NCBI RefSeq assembly: GCF_003390325.1
Contig: NZ_QUOK01000003.1
Span: 124,001-188,000, forward strand
Direction: 5' to 3'
Length of the DNA: 64,000 nt
DNA from: Rhodohalobacter sp. SW132
GTDB lineage: Bacteria; Bacteroidota; Rhodothermia; Balneolales; Balneolaceae
Shown: piece by piece, positions 27,800 to 36,583 of the stretch
How the letters are laid out: each line of letters opens with the position of its first letter
Position numbering within the stretch: the stretch's first letter is position 1
Program-made: the position numbers and the translations under genes
Notes under the pieces: generated by a model
The model's database searches: none
What the model was told of the DNA's origin: nothing
Seen by the model: the letters and a program-made list of their open reading frames with translations, nothing else

Positions 27800-28045
27800 C
27801 TACCACTCCTCAGATCTCTTTTCTTTTGTGGCTAAAAACTTTTTATAGATTGAACTGAAGCCTAATGCCCATAAAAGTGTCATAGCTATTAAAAAAGATA
27901 CCAACGAGTAGGTAAATCTCCAGTGTTCGTCAGTGCTTATAACTTCAATCGACTGGATCAGAATGTATCCCGTCACTAAACAAAACAAAATTGAAACTGT
28001 ATATACAATGAATGAATAAAGCGGATTGTCGAATTGTGTTTTCAT
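27800..28045 (-). CDS. Small two-helix membrane protein
   Basis: The preferred start ATG at 28043-28045 gives 81 residues; the frame is open to 28123. Two membrane helices are predicted (about 11-34 and 46-66), followed by a charged tail (KKFLATKEKRSEEW). No family is recognised. The composition is plausible for a real gene, but no ribosome site or neighbouring operon supports it. Confidence 0.45.
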   Translation of the reverse strand: MKTQFDNPLYSFIVYTVSILFCLVTGYILIQSIEVISTDEHWRFTYSLVSFLIAMTLLWALGFSSIYKKFLATKEKRSEEW

Positions 28046-28261
28046 GTCTATTTCATGTCTGGATCCTTTTTGAATTTTGATTCTGTTTGTATGAGCTGTT
28101 TTGAAGCAGTCCATTACACTCATTAAGTTATTTTAACATTTCGCCCCGCAGTTTATCTGAATCCAAATTGCAAATAGATAAATTTCTGAACTGATCTTTG
28201 TATATTGATGTTTTCTATTATTGATGCACCAATACTGTCAACCGTTTTAAAAAGCGCTTTT

Positions 28262-29206
28262 ATGGATACTCAACAACAGCTCGACCAATTTCAGGAACGA
28301 ATTGATAATGGCGAAACGATCGAGCCGAAAGACTGGATGCCGGAGAGGTATCGCAAACAGCTTATTCGAATGATGAGTCAGCATGCGCACTCCGAAATCG
28401 TAGGGATGCTGCCGGAAGGAAACTGGATCACCCGGGCTCCCTCTCTCAAAAGAAAAATGGTTCTTCTCGCCAAAGTACAGGATGAAGCAGGACACGGTCT
28501 TTATCTCTATAGCGGAACGGAAACGCTGAACGTCAAACGTCAGGATCTGATCGAAGATTACATCTACGGAAATGCCAAGTATTCAAGCATTTTTAACTAC
28601 CCCACTCTAAGCTATGCAGATATTTGCGTGATCGGATGGCTTGTTGATGGTGCCGCGATTGTAAATCAAACCATGCTTGCAAAATCATCCTACGGACCGT
28701 ACGCCCGTGCCAATCTTCGGATTTGCAGAGAGGAGAGTTTTCACAAAAAGCAGGGATACGAGATGCTGGCTAAAATGGCGGATGGAACTCCTGAACAGAA
28801 AAAAATGGCCCAGGATGCAGTGAACAGATGGTGGTGGCCCACACTAATGATGTTCGGCCCGCACGATACTGACTCACCCAACAGCGCTGAACTGATCAAA
28901 TGGGGTGTTAAAACAAAAACAAACGATGAACTTCGTCAGAGTTTTGTGGATCGCGCCGTGATGGAAGCTGATGCAATCGGGCTCACACTCCCCGATCCTG
29001 ATCTCACCTATAATGAAGAGACCGGCCACTGGGAGTTTGGCGAAATTCCCTGGGATGAGTTCTGGAGCGTGGTGAAAGGAGATGGCCCGATGAACCGGGA
29101 ACGAATTAAATCGCGAAGAAAAGCATACGAAGAAGGTGAATGGGTGCGGGAAGCTGCAATGGAATACGCCCGGAAGAAAAAGCTGCGGGAAGAGAAAGCA
29201 TCCTGA
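28262..29206 (+). CDS. paaA: Phenylacetyl-CoA epoxidase subunit PaaA
   Basis: The start at 28262 ([14 protein letters not shown]) gives 314 residues; an upstream in-frame ATG at 28205 adds 19 residues unlike the family. This is the catalytic di-iron subunit of the ring 1,2-phenylacetyl-CoA epoxidase, which forms the ring epoxide in aerobic phenylacetate breakdown. Ligand motifs are visible: [11 protein letters not shown] (ExxH) and [15 protein letters not shown] (ExxH), within a ferritin-like helical bundle, and the conserved [16 protein letters not shown] segment. The usual partners paaB, C, D and E are not in the window: the next gene is on the other strand. Confidence 0.92.
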   Translation: MDTQQQLDQFQERIDNGETIEPKDWMPERYRKQLIRMMSQHAHSEIVGMLPEGNWITRAPSLKRKMVLLAKVQDEAGHGLYLYSGTETLNVKRQDLIEDYIYGNAKYSSIFNYPTLSYADICVIGWLVDGAAIVNQTMLAKSSYGPYARANLRICREESFHKKQGYEMLAKMADGTPEQKKMAQDAVNRWWWPTLMMFGPHDTDSPNSAELIKWGVKTKTNDELRQSFVDRAVMEADAIGLTLPDPDLTYNEETGHWEFGEIPWDEFWSVVKGDGPMNRERIKSRRKAYEEGEWVREAAMEYARKKKLREEKAS

Positions 29207-29310
29207 TTATTTAACTTGTCGTATAAACTATTTCTCACCTGAACTCAGATGGCTAAAATGCGATCCGGGTTCTTTTGCTTTCTACCTAAATGTCAGTTCA
29301 CTTACCTCAC

Positions 29311-30798
29311 CTAAAAATCTCCCGGAAGAAGATAGATTTCATCTTGCAGAACCCCTGTATCGGCACTATCGAAAATAAATTCAGGATAGTCTTCAACATA
29401 CGTTTTTGCCACAGCCGGAAAACCATCACCTTTAATATGATTCAATGCAACGGATAACAAAGGCTCATTTGGATCACCCAATTCGGGAAGGTTTTCGAGA
29501 AAATCAAACTCCCGGATCTGAAAAGCGGGGAAGAAACCATTCGGATAGTCAGCCCTCTCTTTGTTGAATATTTTGAAAATAATTGGCTGCATAGCCCGCA
29601 TATGATTCGGATTAATCTTAGCCCGCTGCTCTTCATTTCGCGGCGAATACCCACTTGACGGCGCATCATAAACCGTAATCGAACCTTCATCTTTTCCCGC
29701 AGTTACTTCTCCAATCAAAATTATTTCCGTGCCGAAAGGAAGCAGTCCGTTGATCAGCACTTCACTTGCAGACGCTGAATTCCGGCTGGTAAGCACGTAT
29801 AATCGGTTCATTCTGAGGCTGTTTATGGGATCATTCCTGCTGAAATTGCCCTCATCATCGTAAACGGGAACGGAATCCAGAAATTCAAATGTATTGTTGC
29901 GAGACTCCCGCTTGCTCCCGTGAATTAACTCAGCAAATATTTCATCCGATGAAATCCCTGAAATCAGACTTGCCAGCAACGCACTTGTGACCAGCGTTCC
30001 TCCTCCGTTGTAGCGAAGATCGATCACCAGGTCATCTATTCCGACATTTTTAAATTCCCGGAAACGCTCATTGAGATCATCATGAAAATTAAAACGGAAT
30101 GAATTGTACATCAGGTAGCCCACTCTGGATGTTTCCGTCTCAATCACTTTTGATCGATGAATAGGGTTCTCCTGAAGATTGACTGCTGTTACATGAATCT
30201 CTTTATCAAGGCTCTCAACCGTATATTTTCGGGGAGATGGCACATAATCCGTCACTCTGGCCATCATCAGGGCGTACGTCTCATCGTTTAACTGGTTCTG
30301 ATAGTTATCGACGGTCAGAATCTGCCCATTGATGCCGTTAAACAGATCACCACGCTTCAACCCGGCAATATCAGCCGGAGAATCGGGAACCACATACCGT
30401 ACATATCCAAAAACCCGCGAATTATCGGGCGACTCCCTCAGCAAGCCAAATCTGAACCCAAAGGATTTTGATATTCCGAGGCGCGCTTCTTCATGAACTT
30501 TGTAATCTTGGATTAGCCAGGAGAAATTATCATCTCTGTGCAAAAGCTGGTTGAAAAGAGATTCTTCGTTATTGAACCGGTTCAAATAGGTGTTGAACTC
30601 GCTGTTGTTTCGAAATCTGTTATCAGCCAAATCAGCAACATCATCCTGCCAGAAATACCAGTGATTCAACCCGTTCCAGACAAATAATTTTTCGTCTGTC
30701 ACATCCAGAACCACATCATCCGGAGATGACGTGGAGCTGCAGCCCGAAAACTGCACCAGTAGAATCAAAGCAGTAATTAAAGAAACTGACTTCTTCAT
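29311..30798 (-). CDS. S41 family C-terminal processing peptidase (lipoprotein)
   Basis: A 495-residue lipoprotein (lipobox QFSGC, Cys20) of the tail-specific protease family. An N-terminal helical region is followed by a PDZ domain (about 120-200: VVPDSPADIAGLKRGDLFNG) that binds substrate C-termini, and the protease core with DLRYNGGG, the catalytic Ser in TSRNSASASEVLINGLLP and the general-base Lys in TAGKDEGS. Such enzymes trim or degrade periplasmic proteins. The gene is convergent with paaA and has a 395-bp repeat-bearing spacer upstream. Confidence 0.9.
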   Translation of the reverse strand: MKKSVSLITALILLVQFSGCSSTSSPDDVVLDVTDEKLFVWNGLNHWYFWQDDVADLADNRFRNNSEFNTYLNRFNNEESLFNQLLHRDDNFSWLIQDYKVHEEARLGISKSFGFRFGLLRESPDNSRVFGYVRYVVPDSPADIAGLKRGDLFNGINGQILTVDNYQNQLNDETYALMMARVTDYVPSPRKYTVESLDKEIHVTAVNLQENPIHRSKVIETETSRVGYLMYNSFRFNFHDDLNERFREFKNVGIDDLVIDLRYNGGGTLVTSALLASLISGISSDEIFAELIHGSKRESRNNTFEFLDSVPVYDDEGNFSRNDPINSLRMNRLYVLTSRNSASASEVLINGLLPFGTEIILIGEVTAGKDEGSITVYDAPSSGYSPRNEEQRAKINPNHMRAMQPIIFKIFNKERADYPNGFFPAFQIREFDFLENLPELGDPNEPLLSVALNHIKGDGFPAVAKTYVEDYPEFIFDSADTGVLQDEIYLLPGDF

Positions 30799-31193
30799 TG
30801 GATGTATATTTTGGATTAAATGGTTCCGTATTCTGTAAACCTGAATTCTATTTGAAAATAGCTGAATCAGTCCAAAAAGGCGTCACCTCACATCCAGAAT
30901 GAGCGTTCGGGACCTGATCTGCTGTCTTTGGCAAAGAACGGGAGATGCCGGATCGAAGTCCGGCATGACACTATTGACTCAAATAAACTTACTTAACACC
31001 TTTTTTTTTGGAGTTCACATAGAACTTATGAAAAAGCATTTTATTTCTATCACTCCCGCAAATTATATTTTTTGCAGCTGAGAATCTGGCAAGAAGAGTG
31101 TCCCGACAAAATTGGATCCAATATTTATGGTGGATTGCCGCAACTTTGCGGGTTATTTTCTGAACGTAATTATCAACAAAATCCCATCACTCT
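30799..31193. other. Divergent spacer with palindromic element
   Basis: This spacer is 395 bp. The segment about 30882-30968 resembles the CATCC-type dispersed intergenic repeats (CATCCAGAATGAGCG, then CGGGACCTGATCTGC) and ends in a perfect hairpin, ATGCCGGA (30945-30952) and TCCGGCAT (30959-30966). The rest is AT-rich and must carry the promoters of the S41 peptidase and dehydratase genes. No gene is seen. Confidence 0.5.
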
Positions 31194-32153
31194 TTGGATA
31201 CCCTTTCTATACCGAATTTCAGCGATATAATTGATGCCGCAGCGCGAATTAAACCTTATGCAAACCGAACGCCTGTTCTCACTTCGCGTTCTCTCAGCAG
31301 CATGACCGGTGTTGAACTCTTTTTTAAATGCGAAAATTTTCAGCGCGCGGGAGCTTTTAAGTTCAGGGGTGCCTGTAACGCAGTTTTTTCACTGCCGCAA
31401 GAGGAGGCTGAAAAAGGCGTGGCAACCCACTCATCGGGAAATCATGGGCAGTCTTTGGCACTTGCCGCAAAATTACGCGGTATTCCGGCTCATATCGTCA
31501 TGCCGGAGAATTCTCCGAAAGTAAAAGTTGCGGCTGTGAAAGGGTATGGTGCAGAGATAACGTTTTGTGAACCGAACCAGAAAGCACGGGAGCAGACCCT
31601 TGATAAAGTCGTAAAACAAACCGGGGCGTCGTTTATTCATCCGTATGATCATGAATTTGTAATTGCGGGTCAGGGTACTGCGGCCCTGGAACTGCTGGAG
31701 GAGATTCCCGATCTCGACGTAATCCTCACACCGGTTGGCGGCGGCGGTTTGATGAGCGGCACCTCTATCGCCGCGAGGCATTTGAAACCCGGAATTTCAG
31801 TAATCGGAACGGAACCGGAAAAGGCAAATGACGCCTGGCTTTCGTTGCAAAAAGGAGAACGTCAGTTTCCTGATACCACGCAAACCGTAGCAGACGGGCT
31901 TCGAACCACATTAAGTGAACGCACATTCCGAATTATATCTGAACATGTTGATTCCATCGCCACCGTTTCGGAAGAGTCCATCATCCGGGCGATGCGCCTG
32001 ATTTGGGAACGAATGAATATCATCATTGAACCCTCGTGCGCCGTTCCTTTTGCTGCCGTGCACGACAAAAAAATAGATATCAATGGAAAGAAAGCCGGTA
32101 TCATCCTGACCGGCGGAAACGTAGATCTGGACCGCCTCCCCTGGCAGCAGTGA
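31194..32153 (+). CDS. PLP-dependent threonine/serine dehydratase or racemase
   Basis: This 319-residue cytoplasmic enzyme of PLP fold type II begins at TTG (31194); an in-frame TAA lies 27 bp upstream and no ATG is available. Lys56 in AGAFKFRGA forms the Schiff base with pyridoxal phosphate, SSGNHGQS binds the substrate carboxylate, and GGGGLMSG holds the cofactor phosphate. The short length without a regulatory ACT domain fits catabolic threonine/serine dehydratase (giving 2-oxobutyrate or pyruvate plus ammonia) or serine racemase; sequence alone does not separate these. It stands 192 bp before kdgK, in the same direction. Confidence 0.88.
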   Translation: MDTLSIPNFSDIIDAAARIKPYANRTPVLTSRSLSSMTGVELFFKCENFQRAGAFKFRGACNAVFSLPQEEAEKGVATHSSGNHGQSLALAAKLRGIPAHIVMPENSPKVKVAAVKGYGAEITFCEPNQKAREQTLDKVVKQTGASFIHPYDHEFVIAGQGTAALELLEEIPDLDVILTPVGGGGLMSGTSIAARHLKPGISVIGTEPEKANDAWLSLQKGERQFPDTTQTVADGLRTTLSERTFRIISEHVDSIATVSEESIIRAMRLIWERMNIIIEPSCAVPFAAVHDKKIDINGKKAGIILTGGNVDLDRLPWQQ

Positions 32154-32345
32154 TTATCCGTTTCCATTTATTCAGGATTATGGCGTTCTTGTAAGCAGAT
32201 CTTTCGAAACGGTTTTTTCTGCAATCGGATCGACTCGGATATAAAAACGAATTGCAACACTACAGGAATCTTCCCGACTCGATCTTTATCGATAGCTGCA
32301 ATAGAAATGCGAAACAATATTTAAAATTCTAACCCATTTCATCGT

Positions 32346-33380
32346 ATGAAAAAAATCATCACGTTTGGCGAAATCATGATGCGCCTCTCTCCTCCCGGAT
32401 TTCAGCGGTTTTCGCAAGCTGATACCTTCGATATCAATTTTGGCGGAAGTGAGGCGAATGTAGCGGTTTCACTGGCCCAGCTTGGAATTCCATCTTCATT
32501 CGTCACCCGTCTGCCTGAAAATACACTGGGACAACTCACCCGGATGGATCTGCAAAAATATGGCGTGCAAACTGATAAGATTCTCACTGGCGGAGATCGC
32601 CTTGGAATCTATTTTCTTGAAACGGGTGCCTCACAACGGGGCGGGAATGTGATCTATGACCGGGAGAATTCATCCATCTCAACCATAAAAACGGGCATGA
32701 TCGACTGGGATGAGATCTTCCATGATGCTCAATGGTTTCACTGGTCCGGCATCACACCGGCAATCTCACAAAGTGCTGCGGATGTAACGGCTGAAGCTCT
32801 TGATGCCGCTGTACAATCCGGAATAACGATTTCCGTAGATTTTAATTTTCGGGCAAAACTCTGGAATTACGGCAAAAAAGCATCCGACATCATGCCTGAA
32901 CTCGTTGAAAAATGTGATGTGATTCTTGCCAATGAACTGGATGCAGAGCAGCATTTTGGAATCCAGCCGGATGGTGAACTCCAGTCGGTTGACGGGAAGA
33001 TTAATCAAAATGCGTACATCTCACTTTACGAACAGTTAACAGACCGGCTGCCCCGGGCAAAAAAAATCATCTCAACCCGGCGGGAGTCGTTCAGTGCATC
33101 GCACCACTCCTGGTCGGCGGTACTGTATAATGGTAATGAACTATTTGAAGCACCAACCTACCAGATTACCCATATTGTCGACAGGGTTGGCGGTGGAGAC
33201 TCTTTTGCCGGCGGATTGATCTACGGACTCTTAACGTACAAAGATGACCAGAAAGCGCTCAATTTTGCGGTCGCTGCGTCCTGCCTCAAACACACCATTC
33301 CCGGCGATGCCAACCTCGTGACCACTGAAGAAGTTGAAGCTTTGATGGAAGGGAAAAATTCCGGGAAAGTTTCTCGGTAA
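32346..33380 (+). CDS. kdgK: 2-dehydro-3-deoxygluconokinase (PfkB family)
   Basis: A 344-residue sugar kinase phosphorylating 2-keto-3-deoxygluconate to KDPG, which enters the Entner-Doudoroff aldol step. N-terminal FGEIMMRLSPPGFQRF and FDINFGGSEANVA are characteristic of KdgK, and the PfkB signature DRVGGGDSFAGGL contains the catalytic Asp and the anion hole. The gene serves breakdown of uronates such as pectin or alginate, or of galactonate. The neighbouring KDPG aldolase gene usually found with it is absent here; the preceding gene is the dehydratase. The small ORFs on the opposite strand are shadows. Confidence 0.9.
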   Translation: MKKIITFGEIMMRLSPPGFQRFSQADTFDINFGGSEANVAVSLAQLGIPSSFVTRLPENTLGQLTRMDLQKYGVQTDKILTGGDRLGIYFLETGASQRGGNVIYDRENSSISTIKTGMIDWDEIFHDAQWFHWSGITPAISQSAADVTAEALDAAVQSGITISVDFNFRAKLWNYGKKASDIMPELVEKCDVILANELDAEQHFGIQPDGELQSVDGKINQNAYISLYEQLTDRLPRAKKIISTRRESFSASHHSWSAVLYNGNELFEAPTYQITHIVDRVGGGDSFAGGLIYGLLTYKDDQKALNFAVAASCLKHTIPGDANLVTTEEVEALMEGKNSGKVSR

Positions 33381-33499
33381 CCCTTTAACACTCGATGATA
33401 TCAGGCATACGGGAGCGGCTGGAATCGTCTCTTCCATCTTTAGACTCAAAAAAAAATTCCCTGACTGGCTCAGCCCACAAGTCTTAGTTCCTGTAGAAC

Positions 33500-34624
33500 T
33501 TACTTAATTAACGTTAGCGAACGGGACATTGAAACTCCGTCTGCAGTTAATCGATAGGTATAAACTCCGCTGGGCAGATGATCGGCCTGAAACGTAATTT
33601 CGTGGGTTCCGGCAGATCGGTGCCCGTCTGCAAGCTCCGCGACTCTGCGTCCCGTCATATCAAATACCTCGAGCGTAACATTACTGCTGACCGGTAGATC
33701 AAAACTGATGATTGTTGACGGATTAAAGGGATTGGGGTAGTTTTGATTGAGTTGAAATGAGCTTGATAGTTCGTTCACCGGCTCATTGCTGGTAGCCATT
33801 TCATAGCTCATAATACTGGCGGAAATTTCTTCAGAAGATTGACTCACTTCAATTGTGGCAACGGTTCTGCCGTTTTCATCAATAAATTCATAATCAATTT
33901 CTTCTCCCTGGGAACCTGACTCTGCAGTTGTCTGAATAATCTTTTTCCTTAACACGTCATGCGTCCCGTTCGGAGTAATTACCTGGCCCCATGAATCTAT
34001 TTCAACTGATACTTCGAAATCCTGGTTATCAGTAAATCCCATAGAAATCATTTCCTCTTCAAATTCGTATTCCCAGCTATCCTCGTAGTTTAAAGGGAAT
34101 ACAAAATCTACTCTGTAGGGGCTTGAAATCACTACATATTCTTCGTTGCCATCTTCGAACGTTCCAACTTCGCCATATGAAAGTCCTTCACCGGTTGCAT
34201 CATCAATACTGATGTACGTATAGAAAGTCTCAAATTCAAAACCCTCCGGCACGTCTTCTCCGGTATCATACACATCAATATCAAAAGCTAAAATGAAGTC
34301 AGCTTGCGAGAAATGCGGATTATCGCCGCCCGGAGCATCTCCTGTGTTTGGCGATACAGAATAACTGCCCTCAATTCTTCCGTCAAATTCTATCCCGGTA
34401 AAATCCCATGTTTGATCGGCACCGGACTGGTCTATCAGTGGTAAAATTGACTCTGAGTCAACACTCAGTTCCTGAACTGTTAACTGATCATTCTCATACG
34501 ACTGTAAAATATCCTGTTGAGAAACAGATATCTGGGCCTGTACCCCATCAATTCCAAATAATAAAACGACAAAGAAGATGAGAGATAAATGAAATCTTTT
34601 TGAATTTGTACCTGATAATTGCAT
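33500..34624 (-). CDS. Secreted protein with type IX-like C-terminal sorting domain
   Basis: A 374-residue protein with a signal peptide (about 1-31, GVQAQ) and a mature region of beta strands rich in Glu and Asp (about 35-275) in which no family is recognised. The last 85 residues are a sorting domain: NYPNPFNPST, then VTLEVFDMTGRRVAEL and SGVYTYRLTADG, ending with a basic SLTLIK. This C-terminal domain is the signal for export across the outer membrane and surface attachment in this phylum. The gene is monocistronic and convergent with kdgK. Confidence 0.85.
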   Translation of the reverse strand: MQLSGTNSKRFHLSLIFFVVLLFGIDGVQAQISVSQQDILQSYENDQLTVQELSVDSESILPLIDQSGADQTWDFTGIEFDGRIEGSYSVSPNTGDAPGGDNPHFSQADFILAFDIDVYDTGEDVPEGFEFETFYTYISIDDATGEGLSYGEVGTFEDGNEEYVVISSPYRVDFVFPLNYEDSWEYEFEEEMISMGFTDNQDFEVSVEIDSWGQVITPNGTHDVLRKKIIQTTAESGSQGEEIDYEFIDENGRTVATIEVSQSSEEISASIMSYEMATSNEPVNELSSSFQLNQNYPNPFNPSTIISFDLPVSSNVTLEVFDMTGRRVAELADGHRSAGTHEITFQADHLPSGVYTYRLTADGVSMSRSLTLIK

Positions 34625-34827
34625 ATAAATTTTTTGTAGTTAAAAATTATATATCCTAAATAGTAAATAATCTGGCAAGTATCACATATAAATCCCTGTT
34701 TTTGGATTCTAAGTTTCCTGGGGTGCTTGAAATTGGATAATTTGATTTGATGTCATCATAATCTGACGATCTCTTTCTGTCCACCCCTGCCATAAGTCAT
34801 TAACTCTTTAACCCGATACCTTTTTCT

Positions 34828-35982
34828 CTACCCTTTGATCACAGCAAGAGGTTTAAGTTCAATTTCGATATCAATCAGGTCTTTTTGCAATTTCATGACC
34901 TCCTCGATGTCTTTATAACTTCCCGGTGCTTCATCGAGATCTCCCTGTGAACGTATGGCGTGAATGACGCCCATTTTTTCAAGCATTTCCGTCTCTTTTT
35001 CTACATCCAGGCTCCGCTTTGCTTCTGACCGGCTCATCACCCTTCCGGCTCCGTGAGAGCACGATTCAAACGATTGTTCATTCCCTTTTCCTCTCACGAT
35101 ATAGGAGTTTGCACCCTGTGAACCGGGAATCATACCCAGTTCATCTTTTCTCGCCCTGGTGGCTCCTTTGCGGTGTACAATCACATCTTTTCCGTAGTGA
35201 TGTTCCCAGGCTGCAAAATTGTGAGGCTTGTTTATAAAGTTTGAAAAGGCTGTTCCCGGAATGATTTCTGTAATTGCACTCTTCACTCTTTCCATCATCA
35301 GTTTTCGGTTTTGAAGGGCAAACTCGATGCAATAATTCATCTCATTCATATAGCTCGTAAAATCCCCGGAATCCATCGGGAAAAATGAGAGATCTTTCGG
35401 GACTGAACTGTTCATCGATTGATTCAGTTTCTTTGCCTTTTCGTTGTAGTGCTTAGCTACGGTATACCCGATGTTACGTGAACCGGAATGAATCATAATC
35501 CAAACATACCCATCAGAGCCTTTCTGGAGCTCAATAAAATGGTTTCCCCCGCCAAGCGTACCCACCTGAGACATCGCATTTTCATATTCCTGTTCAACGA
35601 TAGGAAGAGATTTTTCCAGGTCAGGCATCCACTTTTCATCTTGCTTTTGGGGATGGTGATTAAAGCCCACGGGTACGGTATCCCGGATGATGCCCATCAT
35701 TTTTTTCAGATCATCTGTGTTAATCTCCTCCAGATCAGTTCGCAGTGAGCACATGCCGCACCCGATATCCACGCCAACCGCATTGGGAATGATCTCTGCC
35801 TCAGCCGCAAGAACTCCCCCGATCGGCATGCCGTAACCCCGGTGCGAATCGGGCATAATTGCGATGTGTTTGAAAGCAAAGGGCAGATTTGCCAAATCTT
35901 TTGCCTGCGATAAGGCTCCCTCTTCAAGATCAGAAAGCCACATTTTGATTGGCAGTTTTTCTGTCGTTACTACTTTTTCCAT
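34828..35982 (-). CDS. rtcB: RtcB family RNA ligase
   Basis: This 384-residue cytoplasmic enzyme joins RNA 2',3'-cyclic phosphate or 3'-phosphate ends to 5'-OH ends using GTP and Mn2+. Metal ligands are visible in GVDIGCGMC, GGGNHFIEL and HSGSRNIG; the guanylylated His lies in CSHGAGRVMSRSEA, preceded by IPGSQGANSYIVRG. The length is at the short end for RtcB and fits the RtcB2-type subfamily, often linked to RNA repair after stress or toxin cleavage. No archease or rtcR/rtcA gene is next to it. It is transcribed alone. Confidence 0.92.
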   Translation of the reverse strand: MEKVVTTEKLPIKMWLSDLEEGALSQAKDLANLPFAFKHIAIMPDSHRGYGMPIGGVLAAEAEIIPNAVGVDIGCGMCSLRTDLEEINTDDLKKMMGIIRDTVPVGFNHHPQKQDEKWMPDLEKSLPIVEQEYENAMSQVGTLGGGNHFIELQKGSDGYVWIMIHSGSRNIGYTVAKHYNEKAKKLNQSMNSSVPKDLSFFPMDSGDFTSYMNEMNYCIEFALQNRKLMMERVKSAITEIIPGTAFSNFINKPHNFAAWEHHYGKDVIVHRKGATRARKDELGMIPGSQGANSYIVRGKGNEQSFESCSHGAGRVMSRSEAKRSLDVEKETEMLEKMGVIHAIRSQGDLDEAPGSYKDIEEVMKLQKDLIDIEIELKPLAVIKG

Positions 35983-36193
35983 TGTTCTGCTCCGCCGGAT
36001 GATGTCAAATTTTGAGAATTACTATTATTCTATATTTAAAATTGGTTCTAATGCCCCGAAAGTTCCGGAATGGTGGGAAAATGAAATTATAACATTGCAA
36101 TCTCCAATAAAAGATCTGTAGGTAAATGATAGATTTTAAGGCAACAACCATCAGGTGCTATCACCACTCCCAAGGGGATCCCTCCGGGGGAAG

Positions 36194-36258
36194 TCACGAT
36201 AACACGAAGTTTTCACGAATACTAATATATTGATATTTATATACTTCGTGGCACTTTG
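36194..36258. repeat. CACGAAG-type palindromic repeat
   Basis: CACGAAGT (36203-36210) and ACTTCGTG (36243-36250) form inverted arms around an AT-rich centre, with further CACGA copies outside. This is the same family as the elements at 39514-39606, 55499-55589 and 55652-55748. Confidence 0.65.
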
Positions 36259-36398
36259 ATCCGCCAGCCGGCGGACTAATGGGACAAAAGGTTTGTATTT
36301 TTTAGACGGCCTCCAGTAGAACCAAACTATTCATTTATAATTTTAGATGGTGCTGGAAGTGTCAAGTCAATTTTAATTTGTCGGGTTAAGGAAATTGC

Positions 36399-36520
36399 CT
36401 CATCCGCTGACTTCACGTCATCGGATGAGTGGATAGGGCTACATGTTACTCTGTCATCTTAAGCGATGGATAATGTACAGGTCGGGCAATTCACCGGATG
36501 AAGCGAATTCATCCGGTGAA
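36399..36520. repeat. Two CATCCG hairpins downstream of polA
   Basis: Two inverted repeats share the CATCCG motif: CTCATCCG (36399-36406) with CGGATGAG (36422-36429), and a very stable 13-bp stem, TTCACCGGATGAA (36490-36502) with TTCATCCGGTGAA (36508-36520), with a 5-nt loop. No T-run follows on either strand, so they look like repeat elements more than terminators, although the second could help end the polA transcript. The rest of the 35983-36583 spacer is without a visible gene. Confidence 0.55.
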
Positions 36521-36583
36521 GATTTGAAGCAAACATACCCGTCGATACATCAATGAGACGATACCAGGCTTTTACAGCCCTGA

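Noticed and set aside
30899-31081. 60-codon ORF
   Set aside because: It covers the palindromic element and has no protein features.
36490-36520. Intrinsic terminator call
   Set aside because: The stem is strong but no T-tract follows on either strand, so it is listed as a repeat hairpin.
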